This document shows, one piece after another, positions 43,325 to 54,120 of a stretch of 64,000 bases of DNA. The notes beneath the pieces are model-generated. The model did not search any database, was not told where the DNA came from, and saw only the letters and a program-made list of their open reading frames with translations. This DNA is from Amphiduros pacificus (lineage: Eukaryota > Annelida > Polychaeta > Phyllodocida > Hesionidae): the NCBI GenBank assembly GCA_949316495.1, contig OX439000.1, positions 10,914,501-10,978,500 on the forward strand. The letters run 5' to 3'. The translations under genes were made by a program, and so were the position numbers. How positions within the stretch are numbered: position 1 is the stretch's first letter; each line of letters begins with the position of its first letter.

Positions 43325-46300
43325 CTGGAGTGAAGCCACTATTATTCCCATTCCTAAGCCTGGCAAAGACTCCTCAGATTCAAATAATTATCGCCCCATT
43401 GCTTTAACCAGTTGTATCTGTAAAACAATGGAGCGAATGATTAATGAGCGTTTAGTTTGGTTTTTAGAAACTGCAGCTTATATTTCTGTTGCACAGAGTG
43501 GCTTTAGAAAAACTCGAAGTACCATTGACCACCTGGTACGTTTAGAGACATTTATAAGAGAGGGTTTTTTAAAAGGTGAGCATGTGGTTAGCATTTTCTT
43601 TGATTTAGAGAAAGCGTACGATACTACATGGAAATTTGGAATAATGAGCGATTTATATGATATGGGATTAAGGGGTCGTTTACCCCTTTTTATTCAAAAT
43701 TTTTTGTCAAATAGACAATTCAGGGTCCGAGTTGGTTCATCACTTTCTGATGCTTTTGATCAGGAAATGGGTGTTCCACAGGGAAGTATATTATCAGTCA
43801 CCCTTTTTATTATTAAAATTAACAGCATTGTTGATTGTATGAGGCCTGGAGCAGATTGCTCACTTTTTGTTGATGATTTCAACTTAAGCTACAGGTCCAC
43901 AAGCATGCATACAATAGAACGACAGCTCCAACAACACTTAAATAGATTACAAGAATGGGCTGATCATAACGGATTTAAGTTTTCTTTAAAGAAAACTGTG
44001 TGTATGCACTTTTGTAAAAAATTGAAGGTTCACCCAGATCCTGATCTTTATTTAGGCCAAACTCGGATACCTGTTGTCGAAGAAACCAAGTTTCTTGGAC
44101 TTATTTTTGACAGGAAATTATCTTTTATTCCTCACATTAAATACGTTAAAAAGAAATGCCAGAAGGCATTGGATTTATTACGGGTTCTTGCCCATACCGA
44201 TTGGTGAGGGGACCGTAATATTTTATTGCAATTTTACAGAGCGCTTGTACGTTCTAAGCTTGATTATGGATGTATGATATATGGATCAGCACGTCCATCT
44301 TATATTAAAATGCTTGATCCTATACAAAATCAAGGTTTACGACTTTGCCTTGGTGCATTTCGTACATCGCCTGCAGATAGCTTGGCAGTTGAGGCAGATG
44401 AGCTGCCTCTTGATTTAAGAAGAGAAAAGCTTGCCCTTCAGTATGCTGCAAAAATTGCAGCTTGTCCAGACAATCCTACATATGATACTATATTTAATCC
44501 AAACTATGTTGACCTTTTTGAAAGTAAATCTAATACAATACCAACTTTTGGCATTCGCACCAAAGAATCTTTACAATCTTTAAATTTAAATCCAAATCAA
44601 ATAGCTAAATTTCAATATCCAGAAACACCTTCATGGACCTACGAATCTTTAAATATTAATGTAGCCATGTCAGAATTAAAGAAATACTCAACCGATCCAT
44701 CCCTGTATATAAATAGATATAATGAAATAAAATCTGTTTTCACTGGATATCAGTGTATTTACACTGATGGATCATTTGATGATGACAAGGCTGCTGCAGC
44801 TGCTGTTAAGGGCAATCATATTTATTCAGAACGTCTGCCAAATAAATCTTCTATTTATTCTGCAGAACTTCATGCTTTATACCTAGCTTTAGATCATGTG
44901 GAGACTTCTCCACATCGAAAATTTTTAATATTTTCTGATTAATTGTCTTCTTTACAAGCAATGAAAGCAAAGGATTGGAAAAATCCTTTTATTTACAATA
45001 TCCTTGAGCGGCATCACAAACTCTGTACTGAGGAAAATAAAGAAATTCGTTTTTACTGGATTCCCAGTCATATTGGAATCCTTGGAAATGAGGCTGCGGA
45101 CCAAGCTGCCAAGGCAGCATTGGATAAGCGGCCAATAAATATGCTTATACCTTATACAGAGTTTAAGAAATATATTACTGTTTTTTTACGTTCTAAATGG
45201 CAATCTATGACCTTTTTGAAAGTAAATCTAATACAATACCAACTTTTGGCATTCGCACCAAAGAATCTTTACAATCTTTAAATTTAAATCCAAATCAAAT
45301 AGCTAAATTTCAATATCCAGAAACACCTCCATGGACCTACGAATCTTTAAATATTAATGTAGCCATGTCAGAATTAAAGAAATACTCAACCGATCCATCC
45401 CTGTATATAAATAGATATAATGAAATAAAATCTGTTTTCACTGGATATCAGTGTATTTACACTGATGGATCATTTGATGATGACAAGGCTGCTGCAGCTG
45501 CTGTTAAGGGCAATCATATTTATTCAGAACGTCTGCCAAATAAATCTTCTATTTATTCTGCAGAACTTCATGCTTTATACCTAGCTTTAGATCATGTGGA
45601 GACTTCTCCACATCGAAATTTTTTAATATTTTCTGATTAATTGTCTTCTTTACAAGCAATGAAAGCAAAGGATTGGAAAAATCCTTTTATTTACAATATC
45701 CTTGAGCGGCATCACAAACTCTGTACTGAGGAAAATAAAGAAATTCGTTTTTACTGGATTCCCAGTCATATTGGAATCCTTGGAAATGAGGCTGCGGACC
45801 AAGCTGCCAAGGCAGCATTGGATAAGCGGCCAATAAATATGCTTATACCTTATACAGAGTTTAAGAAATATATTACTGTTTTTTTACGTTCTAAATGGCA
45901 ATTGCGCTGGAATGAAGCAGTTTTTAATAAATTACACGAAATTAAACCCGTTCTGGGTAAAACAAAAGGTGCTTGTAGAATTAACCGAAGAGAAGAGTCT
46001 GTTTTAAGTCGAATAAGAATAGGACATAGTCATTTAACACATTGCTATCTTCTTAAAGGTGAAGATCAGCCTCAGTGTGTTGGATGTCAAAGGGCTATGA
46101 CTATTAAACATATTTTAATTGAATGTATTGATTTTGATATAATTAGGACTCAATATTTTAATGTGCAAGATTTACATTCGTTATTTGATACTGTAGATAC
46201 TTCTGTGATAGTATCGTTTTTAAACCAAATAGGACTTTATAACCAATTTTAAGTGTGGAGCTCTTGTTTACTTAGGTCATTGGCCTATTTATCAAGAATC

Positions 46301-46518
46301 GCGAAACATCAGATGGTATTTAAAGTCTTTTAAATTGAATTCATTTAAACAATTTTGTTGTCTATAACAGATATATTGAAAGGATTTTGTTGATATTTTA
46401 TGTTAAGATTATTTACATATATTGATTTTATAAACGTTTATGTTTTTACCACTTTTAGGCACTGAATAACCTTAGTGGTTGATGTGCCTCTAAGCAACCA
46501 TTCATTCATTCATTCATT
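43325..46518 (+). mobile_element. LINE-I copy in unit 2, with 698-bp internal duplication
   Basis: RT is open from 43325 to a TGA at about 44205, where the intact copy reads TGG GGA; motifs FFDLEKAYD, GVPQGS and FVDDF are present. The thumb and first RNase H copy are open from 44226 to a TAA at 44940 (TCA in unit 3). A duplication joined at TGGCAAT-CTATGACC repeats the region with 698-bp offset, including the same TAA at 45638. The final segment, 45641-46252, encodes the rest of RNase H and the zinc knuckle. Confidence 0.9.
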
Positions 46519-47970
46519 ATACACAGCACCGTATTAAATCTGCAACATTATCATCATCTCTTTACACGATTATATCCTGTCAACAAGTTACCTTTGTCAC
46601 TATTTATAGACCAGAGCCCTCAACAAAAGAATAAGAACTCCTCATAAAGCCATATATTTGAGATGTAATTCGTTGATGCCATCTCCAGCTTTAAAATGAA
46701 TCAATGGGTAAAAGATTCATCCTTGACCCATGGGAACACTCATTATCTTGTCGTGACCTGGATGGGAAATGGGCTGAAAAAAAGTCGTGTTGTTGACGAT
46801 ATATTATCATATCATAAAGACAGATAAACTGGGTTTCCTATCAGGTTAAATGAGAGTATTCAAATAAAAGGGTTACCTTTGAATTCAGTATGAATTTAAA
46901 ATCTAATATTTAAATAAAAATCTTAATTAGTACCATGTGATGATTAGTATATTTGAATACTAAATTTCAGTTGCAATACAAATTATGATATAATGTGTAA
47001 ACCAAAACAGCACTAATCTATGGTTTTATTTGATCTGATCCAAAGACATAAACAAATATCAGTTATGATGAAGATAATGTCTGTTCATAGCTCTTGATCA
47101 AGGAAATTTTTCGGAAATAGGTAAGCCTTCAGTCTAGTCTTGAAGACGTTGACTGACGCACTACTCCTAATGTCATCAGGAAGGGCATTCCAAAGTGTCG
47201 ATACGACAGCTGAAAAAGCTCCATCACCCATTGTTTTCAGGCGAGGATTGGCTACTATCAGGCAGACACTGTCATGATGGGCAGTGCGTGTTGTTTCCAG
47301 AAACGGTGGATTTCAAGTCTATTTTGCCCATGTCTTTGGGTATAATCACTTTCGTATTTTATGTAAAACATAAAATGTAACTTGACATATATTTTAATAG
47401 CATAAACATATTTAGGTTTATGTAGATTTTAGAGATGATAGAATGCACACAATAGCATACCCCTGGTTATGAAAATGCCCATATTGTAGCTATGCTGAAA
47501 GATGGCAGAGTCGTACAGACATCACTCATAGTGGATAAACTGTTTTATGTTTTGGTGAAGCATATTCAGTAGTGTTGATTTGGCTTGATTTGCATGAGGA
47601 ACAGATGTTCACAGCCATTTTGGTTGTGAGAGCTTGATGTAGAGATTGTGCTCTTAATTATATTGGAACGTGTTGAAGGGTGGTATGTGAAATGTAATAT
47701 ATTTACGACCCTTGGGCAGTGCATGTTGTTTCCAGAAACGGTGGATTTCAAGTCTATTTTGCCGATGTCTTTGGGTATAATCACTTTCGTATTTTATGTA
47801 AAACATAAAATTTAACTTGACATATTTTAATAGCATGAACATATTTCGTATTATGTGGATTTTAGAGATGATAGAATGCACACAATAGCATACCCCGGGT
47901 AATGAAAATGCCCATATTGTAGCTATTCTGAAAGATGGCAGGGATGTACAGACATCACTCATAGTAGATT

Positions 47971-50466
47971 AACTGGAGTGAAGCCACTATTATTTCCATT
48001 CCTAAGCCTGGCAAAGACTCCTCAGATTCAAATAATTATCGCCCCATTGCTTTAACCAGTTGTATCTGTAAAACAATGGAACGAATGATTAATGAGCGTT
48101 TAGTTTGGTTTTTAGAAACTGCAGCTTTTATTTCTGTTGCACAGAGTGGCTTTAGAAAAACTCGAAGTACCATTGACCACCTGGTACGTTTAGAGACATT
48201 TATAAGAGAGGGTTTTTTAAAAGGTGAGCATGTGGTTAGCATTTTCTTTGATTTAGAGAAAGCGTACGATACTACATGGAAATTTGGAATAATGAGCGAT
48301 TTATATGATATGGGATTAAGGGGTCGTTTACCCCTTTTTATTCAAAATTCTTTGTCAAATAGACAATTCAGGGTCCGAGTTGGTTCATCACTTTCTGATG
48401 CTTTTGATCAGGAAATGGGTGTTCCACAGGGAAGTATATTATCAGTCACCCTTTTTATTATTAAAATTAACAGCATTGTTGATTGTATGAGGCCTGGAGC
48501 AGATTGCTCACTTTTTGTTGATGATTTCAACTTAAGCTACAGGTCCACAAGCATGCATACAATAGAACGACAGCTCCAACAACATTTAAATAGATTACAA
48601 GAATGGGCTGATCATAACGGATTTAAGTTTTCTTTAAAGAAAACTGTGTGTATGCACTTTTGTAAAAAATGGAAGGTTCACCCAGATCCTGATCTTTATT
48701 TAGGCCAAACTCGGATACCTGTTGTCGAAGAAACCAAGTTTCTTGGACTTATTTTTGACAGGAAATTATCTTTTATTCCTCACATTAAATATGTTAAAAA
48801 GAAATGCCAGAAGGCATTGGATTTATTACGGGTTCTTGCCCATACCGATTGGGGAGGGGACCGTAATATTTTATTGCAATTTTACAGAGCGCTTGTACGT
48901 TCTAAGCTTGATTATGGATGTATGATATATGGATCAGCACGTCCATCTTATATTAAAATGCTTGATCCTATACAAAATCAAGGTTTACGACTTTGCCTTG
49001 GTGCATTTCGTACATCGCCTGCAGATAGCTTGGCAGTTGAGGCAGATGAGCTGCCTCTTGATTTAAGAAGAGAAAAGCTTGCCCTTCAGTATGCTGCAAA
49101 AATTGCAGCTTGTCCAGACAATCCTGCACATGATACTATATTTAATCCTAACTATGTTGACCTTTTTGAAAGTAAATCTAATACAATACCAACTTTTGGC
49201 ATTCGCATCAAAGAATCTTTACAATCTTTAAATTTAAATCCAAATCAAATAGCTAAATTTCAATATCCAGAAACACCTTCATGGACCTACGAATCTTTAA
49301 ATATTAATGTAGCCATGTCAGAATTAAAGAAATACTCAACCGATCCATCCCTGTATATAAATAGATATAATGAAATAAAATCTGTTTTCACTGGATATCA
49401 GTGTATTTACACTGATGGATCATTTGATGATGACAAGGCTGCTGCAGCTGCTGTTAAGGGCAATCATATTTATTCAGAACGTCTGCCAAATAAATCTATT
49501 TATTCTGCAGAACTTCATGCTTTATACCTAGCTTTAGATCATGTGGAGACTTCTCCACATCGAAAATTTTTAATATTTTCTGATTCATTGTCTTCTTTAC
49601 AAGCAATGAAAGCAAAGGATTGGAAAAATCCTTTTATTTACAATATCCTTGAGCGGCATCACAAACTCTGTACTGAGGAAAATAAAGAAATTCGTTTTTA
49701 CTGGATTCCCAGTCATATTGGAATCCTTGGAAATGAGGCTGCGGACCAAGCTGCCAAGGCAGCATTGGATAAGTGGCCAATAAATATGCTTATACCTTAT
49801 ACAGAGTTTAAGAAATATATTACTGTTTTTTTACGTTCTAAATGGCAATTGCGCTGGAATGAAGCAGTTTTTAATAAATTACACGAAATTAAACCCGTTC
49901 TGGGTAAAACAAAAGGTGCTTGTAGAATTAACCGAAGAGAAGAGTCTGTTTTAAGTCGAATAAGAATAGGACATAGTCATTTAACACATTGCTATCTTCT
50001 TAAAGGTGAAGATCAGCCTCAGTGTGTTGGATGTCAAAGGGCTATGACTATTAAACATATTTTAATTGAATGTATTGATTTTGATATAATTAGGACTCAA
50101 TATTTTAATGTGCAAGATTTACATTCGTTATTTGATACTGTAGATACTTCTGTGATAGTATCGTTTTTAAACCAAATAGGACTTTATAACCAATTTTAAG
50201 TGTGGAGCTCTTGTTTACTTAGGTCATTGGCCTATTTATCAAGAACCGCGAAACATCAGATGGAATTTAAAGTCTTTTAAATTGAATTCATTTCTACAAT
50301 TTTGTTGTCTATAACAGATATATTGAAAGGATTTTTTTGATATTTTATGTTAATATTATTTACATATATTGATTTTATAAACGTTTATGTTTTTACCACT
50401 TTTAGGCACTGAATAACCTTAGTGGTTGATGTGCCTCTAAGCAACCATTCATTCATTCATTCATTA
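47971..50466 (+). mobile_element. LINE-I copy in unit 3 (5'-truncated)
   Basis: Starts at the same 5' truncation point as units 1 and 2 (GATTAACTGGAGTGAAGCC) and ends in the ATTC tail at 50446-50463, followed by ATTATAC. It lacks the internal duplication seen in units 1 and 2 and so most resembles the ancestral arrangement. Confidence 0.9.
48076..50199 (+). CDS. LINE-I reverse transcriptase-RNase H, longest open copy (unit 3)
   Basis: 707 codons from the ATG at 48076; the frame is open upstream to 47968 and includes WSEATIISIPKPGKD, so the ATG is probably internal. RT motifs: FFDLEKAYD (about residues 57-65), GVPQGSILS (115-123), FVDDF (146-150). The RNase H catalytic set is YTDGSF (D about 446), SAELHAL (E about 478), FSDSLSSL (D about 502) and NEAADQAA (D about 556). 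A C-terminal knuckle follows, CVGCQRAMTIKHILIEC (about 651). One codon is missing beside SAELHAL relative to sister copies (KSIYS against KSSIYS). The APE endonuclease and ORF1 are absent because the copy is 5'-truncated, so it cannot retrotranspose alone. The family is RNase H-bearing, I/Nimb-like. Confidence 0.9.
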   Translation: MERMINERLVWFLETAAFISVAQSGFRKTRSTIDHLVRLETFIREGFLKGEHVVSIFFDLEKAYDTTWKFGIMSDLYDMGLRGRLPLFIQNSLSNRQFRVRVGSSLSDAFDQEMGVPQGSILSVTLFIIKINSIVDCMRPGADCSLFVDDFNLSYRSTSMHTIERQLQQHLNRLQEWADHNGFKFSLKKTVCMHFCKKWKVHPDPDLYLGQTRIPVVEETKFLGLIFDRKLSFIPHIKYVKKKCQKALDLLRVLAHTDWGGDRNILLQFYRALVRSKLDYGCMIYGSARPSYIKMLDPIQNQGLRLCLGAFRTSPADSLAVEADELPLDLRREKLALQYAAKIAACPDNPAHDTIFNPNYVDLFESKSNTIPTFGIRIKESLQSLNLNPNQIAKFQYPETPSWTYESLNINVAMSELKKYSTDPSLYINRYNEIKSVFTGYQCIYTDGSFDDDKAAAAAVKGNHIYSERLPNKSIYSAELHALYLALDHVETSPHRKFLIFSDSLSSLQAMKAKDWKNPFIYNILERHHKLCTEENKEIRFYWIPSHIGILGNEAADQAAKAALDKWPINMLIPYTEFKKYITVFLRSKWQLRWNEAVFNKLHEIKPVLGKTKGACRINRREESVLSRIRIGHSHLTHCYLLKGEDQPQCVGCQRAMTIKHILIECIDFDIIRTQYFNVQDLHSLFDTVDTSVIVSFLNQIGLYNQF

Positions 50467-51555
50467 TACCCTAAAGCATGGTCAAAATAAGTGAATAAAG
50501 GCATTAAAGAAGTTTCCCAGATTCAAAAAATATCATTTAAATGACATATGTTGTAATTACATCTTTCAGCCTCAATATTGGACAAAAAATGTCACTTTTC
50601 TGTAATTTCGCCCATATTTGTGCATATTCTATTTCAAATAATTAATTTTTCAGAAGAAAATAATGTGATGACATTCCTATTTTTTTCCATTATATGATAG
50701 AATACATATTTACCTTCATTTTTAGCAGAGTAACTAAGAAATTAAACTAGCCAAAATTAAATAAATGCATTAGATATGTGGAATATTACGGTAAGATTAT
50801 GCCACTACATGGCGCCACCGTTGTGTAATCAAGCAATCCATAAATAGAAAAAGTACTAATTTCATGTAAAACATGCCTGTTATTGATAAGCAATGTAAAC
50901 ATAAGTATAAAAGTTATATTTCTTTTCCTTTATGTTAATGGGATGCATTTTAACTGAATTATGTTATTCACTAAATTTATGGTAAGATATTGATTTTTCC
51001 CATTATAAGTGACAGCTGTAAAAAAATATACAGATGGTAAATGTACAAATAAAAATTGTTTTTGACTCAGGATATGTCTTCTGTTTCAATATGCAAAAAA
51101 CTAGAAAAATTAAACTATGAAATGCCAGAGTATCCAAATACCTTAACGGCGAGTACAGGTTAGGAGTGAGGGGCGGTATAAGAAGTGATAGGATGAGTGC
51201 CGTATTTACGGGACTATGTCAATAAATAGATTCAATGAATAATTTTGATAAATAACTCGGGTGGTTCCAAGTATCCAAGATTTTATTGTCAAACTATTGT
51301 GGAAAATATAACAAAATTAACACAGCACAGAGTGGTTTGCAATAGTTTTAAAATACGACCAATTAAATATGTAGCAAGTTTCAGATTAAAGGAACAAGTA
51401 GATAGAAGCAAATAAATTGTATAATGTAGCCAGGTACACCCGTACGTGCGGGGAGTGACAGAAGGTAGTAGTGAAATCAGCAAACGAGTGCCGATATATG
51501 ACAGAGAGATATTTGTCCAAGATAATTTGTTGAAATATTCCAGGTTCAGATCAGG
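50467..51555. other. Gene-free AT-rich stretch
   Basis: No credible frame, RNA gene or classified repeat was recognised. Confidence 0.35.
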
Positions 51556-52882
51556 GTAGAATGAATGAATGAATGAATGGTTTCTTTACGGCACATCGAC
51601 ACAATGTGGTCATTCAGTGCCAAAATAGTAAAAACAAAAACGTTATATTGACTAGAAACAAAATGTAAATATTAATACAATATGTAGATAACACAAGAAT
51701 ATAACAACAGCATTTATATAACACCAATCAAATATAATAAATATGTATAATTTGTTTAAAAGACTTTATCAGTATGATGTTTTGCAGTTCTTGATAAATA
51801 AGTCAATGACATAAATAAACAAAAGCTCTGCCCTTAAAACTGATTATAAAGTCCTATGTGAGTTAAAAACGATACTATCACAGAAGTATCTACAGTATCA
51901 AATAACGTATGTAAATCTTGTACATTAAAATATTGAGTTCGTATTATATCAAAATCGATACACTCAATTAAAATATGTTTAATAGTCAAAGCCCTTTGAC
52001 AACAATACATTCAGGTTGATCTTCACCTTTAAGAAGATAACAGTGCGTCAAATGACTATGTCCTATCCTAATACGACTTAAAACTGATTCTTCTCTTCGG
52101 TTCTTTCTAGAAACACCTTTAGATTTACCAAGAACTGGCTTGATTTCATGTAACTTATTAAAAACAGCTTCATCCCATTGCAATTGCCATTTAGAATGAA
52201 CAAAAGTTGTAATGTGCTTCTTAAACTCTGTATAGGGAATATCCATATGAATTGAACGCTTTTCCAATGCTGCTTTGGCAGCTTGGTCAGCAGACTCATT
52301 TCCCCGAATACCAATGTGGCTGGGAATCCAGTAAAAATGAATATCTTTATTATCCTGAGTACAGAGTTTATGATATCGTTCCAGGATTTTATAAATGAAA
52401 GGATTTTTCCAATCCTTTGCTTTTAAAGCTTGTAAAGAAGACAAAGAGTCAGAAAATATTAAAAAACCATGACCTGGAGATGTCTCTACGTGATCTAATG
52501 CTAGATATAGTGCATGAAGTTCTGCTGAATAAATTGATGACTTCCTTGGCAGACGTTCAGAATAAATATGATTGCCCTTAACAGCAGCTGCGGCTGCATT
52601 GTCTTTGCTGAAAGATCCATCAGTATATATACACTGATATTCAGCAAAAATAGATTTAATTTCTTTATATCTATTTATATAGAGGGATGGATCTGTTGAG
52701 TATTTCTTTAATTCAGACATGGCTACATTAATATTTAAAGTTGCATAGGTCCATGGAGGTGTTTCTGGATATTGAAATCTGGCTATTTGATTTGGATTTA
52801 TATTTAAAGATTGTAGAGATTCTTTGATGCGAATGCCAAAAGTCGGTATTGTATTAGGTTTACTTTCAAAAATGTCAACATA
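51556..52882 (-). mobile_element. LINE-I copy C, 3' half (split by the 9.24-kb element)
   Basis: ATGAATGAATGAATGAATGG at 51561-51580 is the tail in minus orientation. The 3' UTR and RNase H region follow. The piece stops at 52882 at TATGTTGAC, exactly where the 5' half at 62130 leaves off, so both halves are one insertion. Confidence 0.9.
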
Positions 52883-52888
52883 TATCAC
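51986..52888 (-). pseudogene. LINE-I RNase H domain and C-terminus, copy C
   Basis: The open frame begins in the RT-RNase H connection (FESKPNTIPTFGIRIKESLQ) and carries a complete RNase H catalytic set: YTDGSF, SAELHAL, FSDSLSSL and NESADQAA. It continues to RREESVLSRIRIGHSH. It leaves the family frame just after GEDQPECI, where the sister copies have the CxxC knuckle, and stops at 51986. RNase H removes the RNA strand after first-strand synthesis in this LINE group. This is the separated C-terminal half of the RT gene at 62.1-64.0 kb. Confidence 0.85.
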
Positions 52889-52965
52889 GGAGCGGCCAAA
52901 CGTCAGACTTGGGACTGGAACTCTTCAGTGTTGGAGAATCCTCACTCAATGCACTTCCGGTTTAG

Positions 52966-53529
52966 ATTTTTTGATAAATGCAGGAACAGCTTGGATCAAA
53001 GAAGGACAGGTAAATGCTTTAAATATACTATATAATATTATCAAAAGTGGCAAAGATAAAGAGAAATTACTAAAGAACATATCTGGCATGATTAAAAGTC
53101 ATTTATAGCGTAAATGGTACTGAAGAATAGCTGATACAACAGGGTTGACTGACGTGGCATTTTCATGACAGTTACACATTGACCCACTTTTGAAAAGTCA
53201 CTCGCGATTTACGAATTACGATCATTTATTAATCCATGCTTGATAATAGAGCTTTAACAAGCATATATCCAAATTCTACATGAAATGTAGATGCTTTTTA
53301 AAAAAAAGTGACTTAAATTTCGTCAATTTTAACTGTTGGTGGCTTGAACATTGGACAGGCAGAAGTTTACACAAAACATCGATCGGTATCATTCAAAGAC
53401 TTGCGCAAGTTGCTACTCATGCACGCAATGGTCTTCTACTGGTCATGGGGAGTCTGCAGAATTTTAATTTTTTTAAATCCATCCACTTTTGGCCAAGTTA
53501 TGCAATTTTGGAATATTTCATAATAAATA
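52966..53529. other. Left unique part of the 9.24-kb element
   Basis: The frame ending at 53108 (LDFLINAGTAWIKEGQVNAL region) has no recognised domain. The part at 53195-53330 is shared with 36.7 kb. Confidence 0.4.
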
Positions 53530-54120
53530 GAAGGGGATAGTTTTTGGGTGCCCTGTAGATTTCTTATATTGTCACTGTTTTGTATTGAAATGTAACATGA
53601 ACAGTTTCCTGCACCCAAAATGTCAGTTTTCTCAAAGATAATGCAATCATAAATGATGATTAGCAAGAATGAATGATAACGGCATGTAATATTATTCACA
53701 TTTGTTGGTTTCAGTCAGAAATATTTAATAATTTTTATGATTTGGGGCAAGAAACTGTTCATGTCAGATTTCAATACAAAACAGTAAGAATGTATGAAAC
53801 CTGCAGGGCATCCAAAATGTCAGTTTTCTCAAAGATAATGCAATCATAAATGATAATTAGCAAGAATGAATGATAACGGCATGTAATATTATTCACATTT
53901 GTTGGTTTAAGTCAGAAATATTTAATAATTTTCATGATTTGGGGAAAGAAAATGTTCATCTCAGATTTCAATACAAAACAGTGACAATATATGAAATCTA
54001 CAGAGCACCCAAAATATCAGTCTTCTCAAAGATAACGCAATCATAAATGATAATTAGCAAGAATGATGATAACAGCATGTAATATTTATCACATTTGTTG
54101 GTTTTGATCATAAATATTTA
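53530..54120 (-). repeat. 196-bp repeat array, left block
   Basis: About three units with TTTGTTGGTTT, AGAAATATTTAATAATTTT, GATTTGGGGCAAGAAA and AAAATGTCAGTTTTCTCAAA landmarks. They are opposite in orientation to the right block at 56600-57540, and interrupted at 54121 by the TTTA-flanked element. Confidence 0.85.

Larger units (their letters stand above)
38999..50466. repeat. Three tandem composite units (LINE-B end, R element, LINE-I)
   Basis: Units run from one ATTC-repeat LINE tail to the next: about 39141-42302, 42303-46518 and 46519-50466. A partial LINE-I tail at 38999-39140 stands before unit 1. Each unit contains TATACACAGCACC, a LINE-B 3' end on the minus strand, R repeats, then LINE-I on the plus strand. 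Lengths differ (about 3.2, 4.2 and 3.9 kb). Unit 1 lost nearly all of RT, units 1 and 2 carry an internal duplication of the RNase H region, and unit 2 lost one of two R copies. Identity between units is high. Confidence 0.9.
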
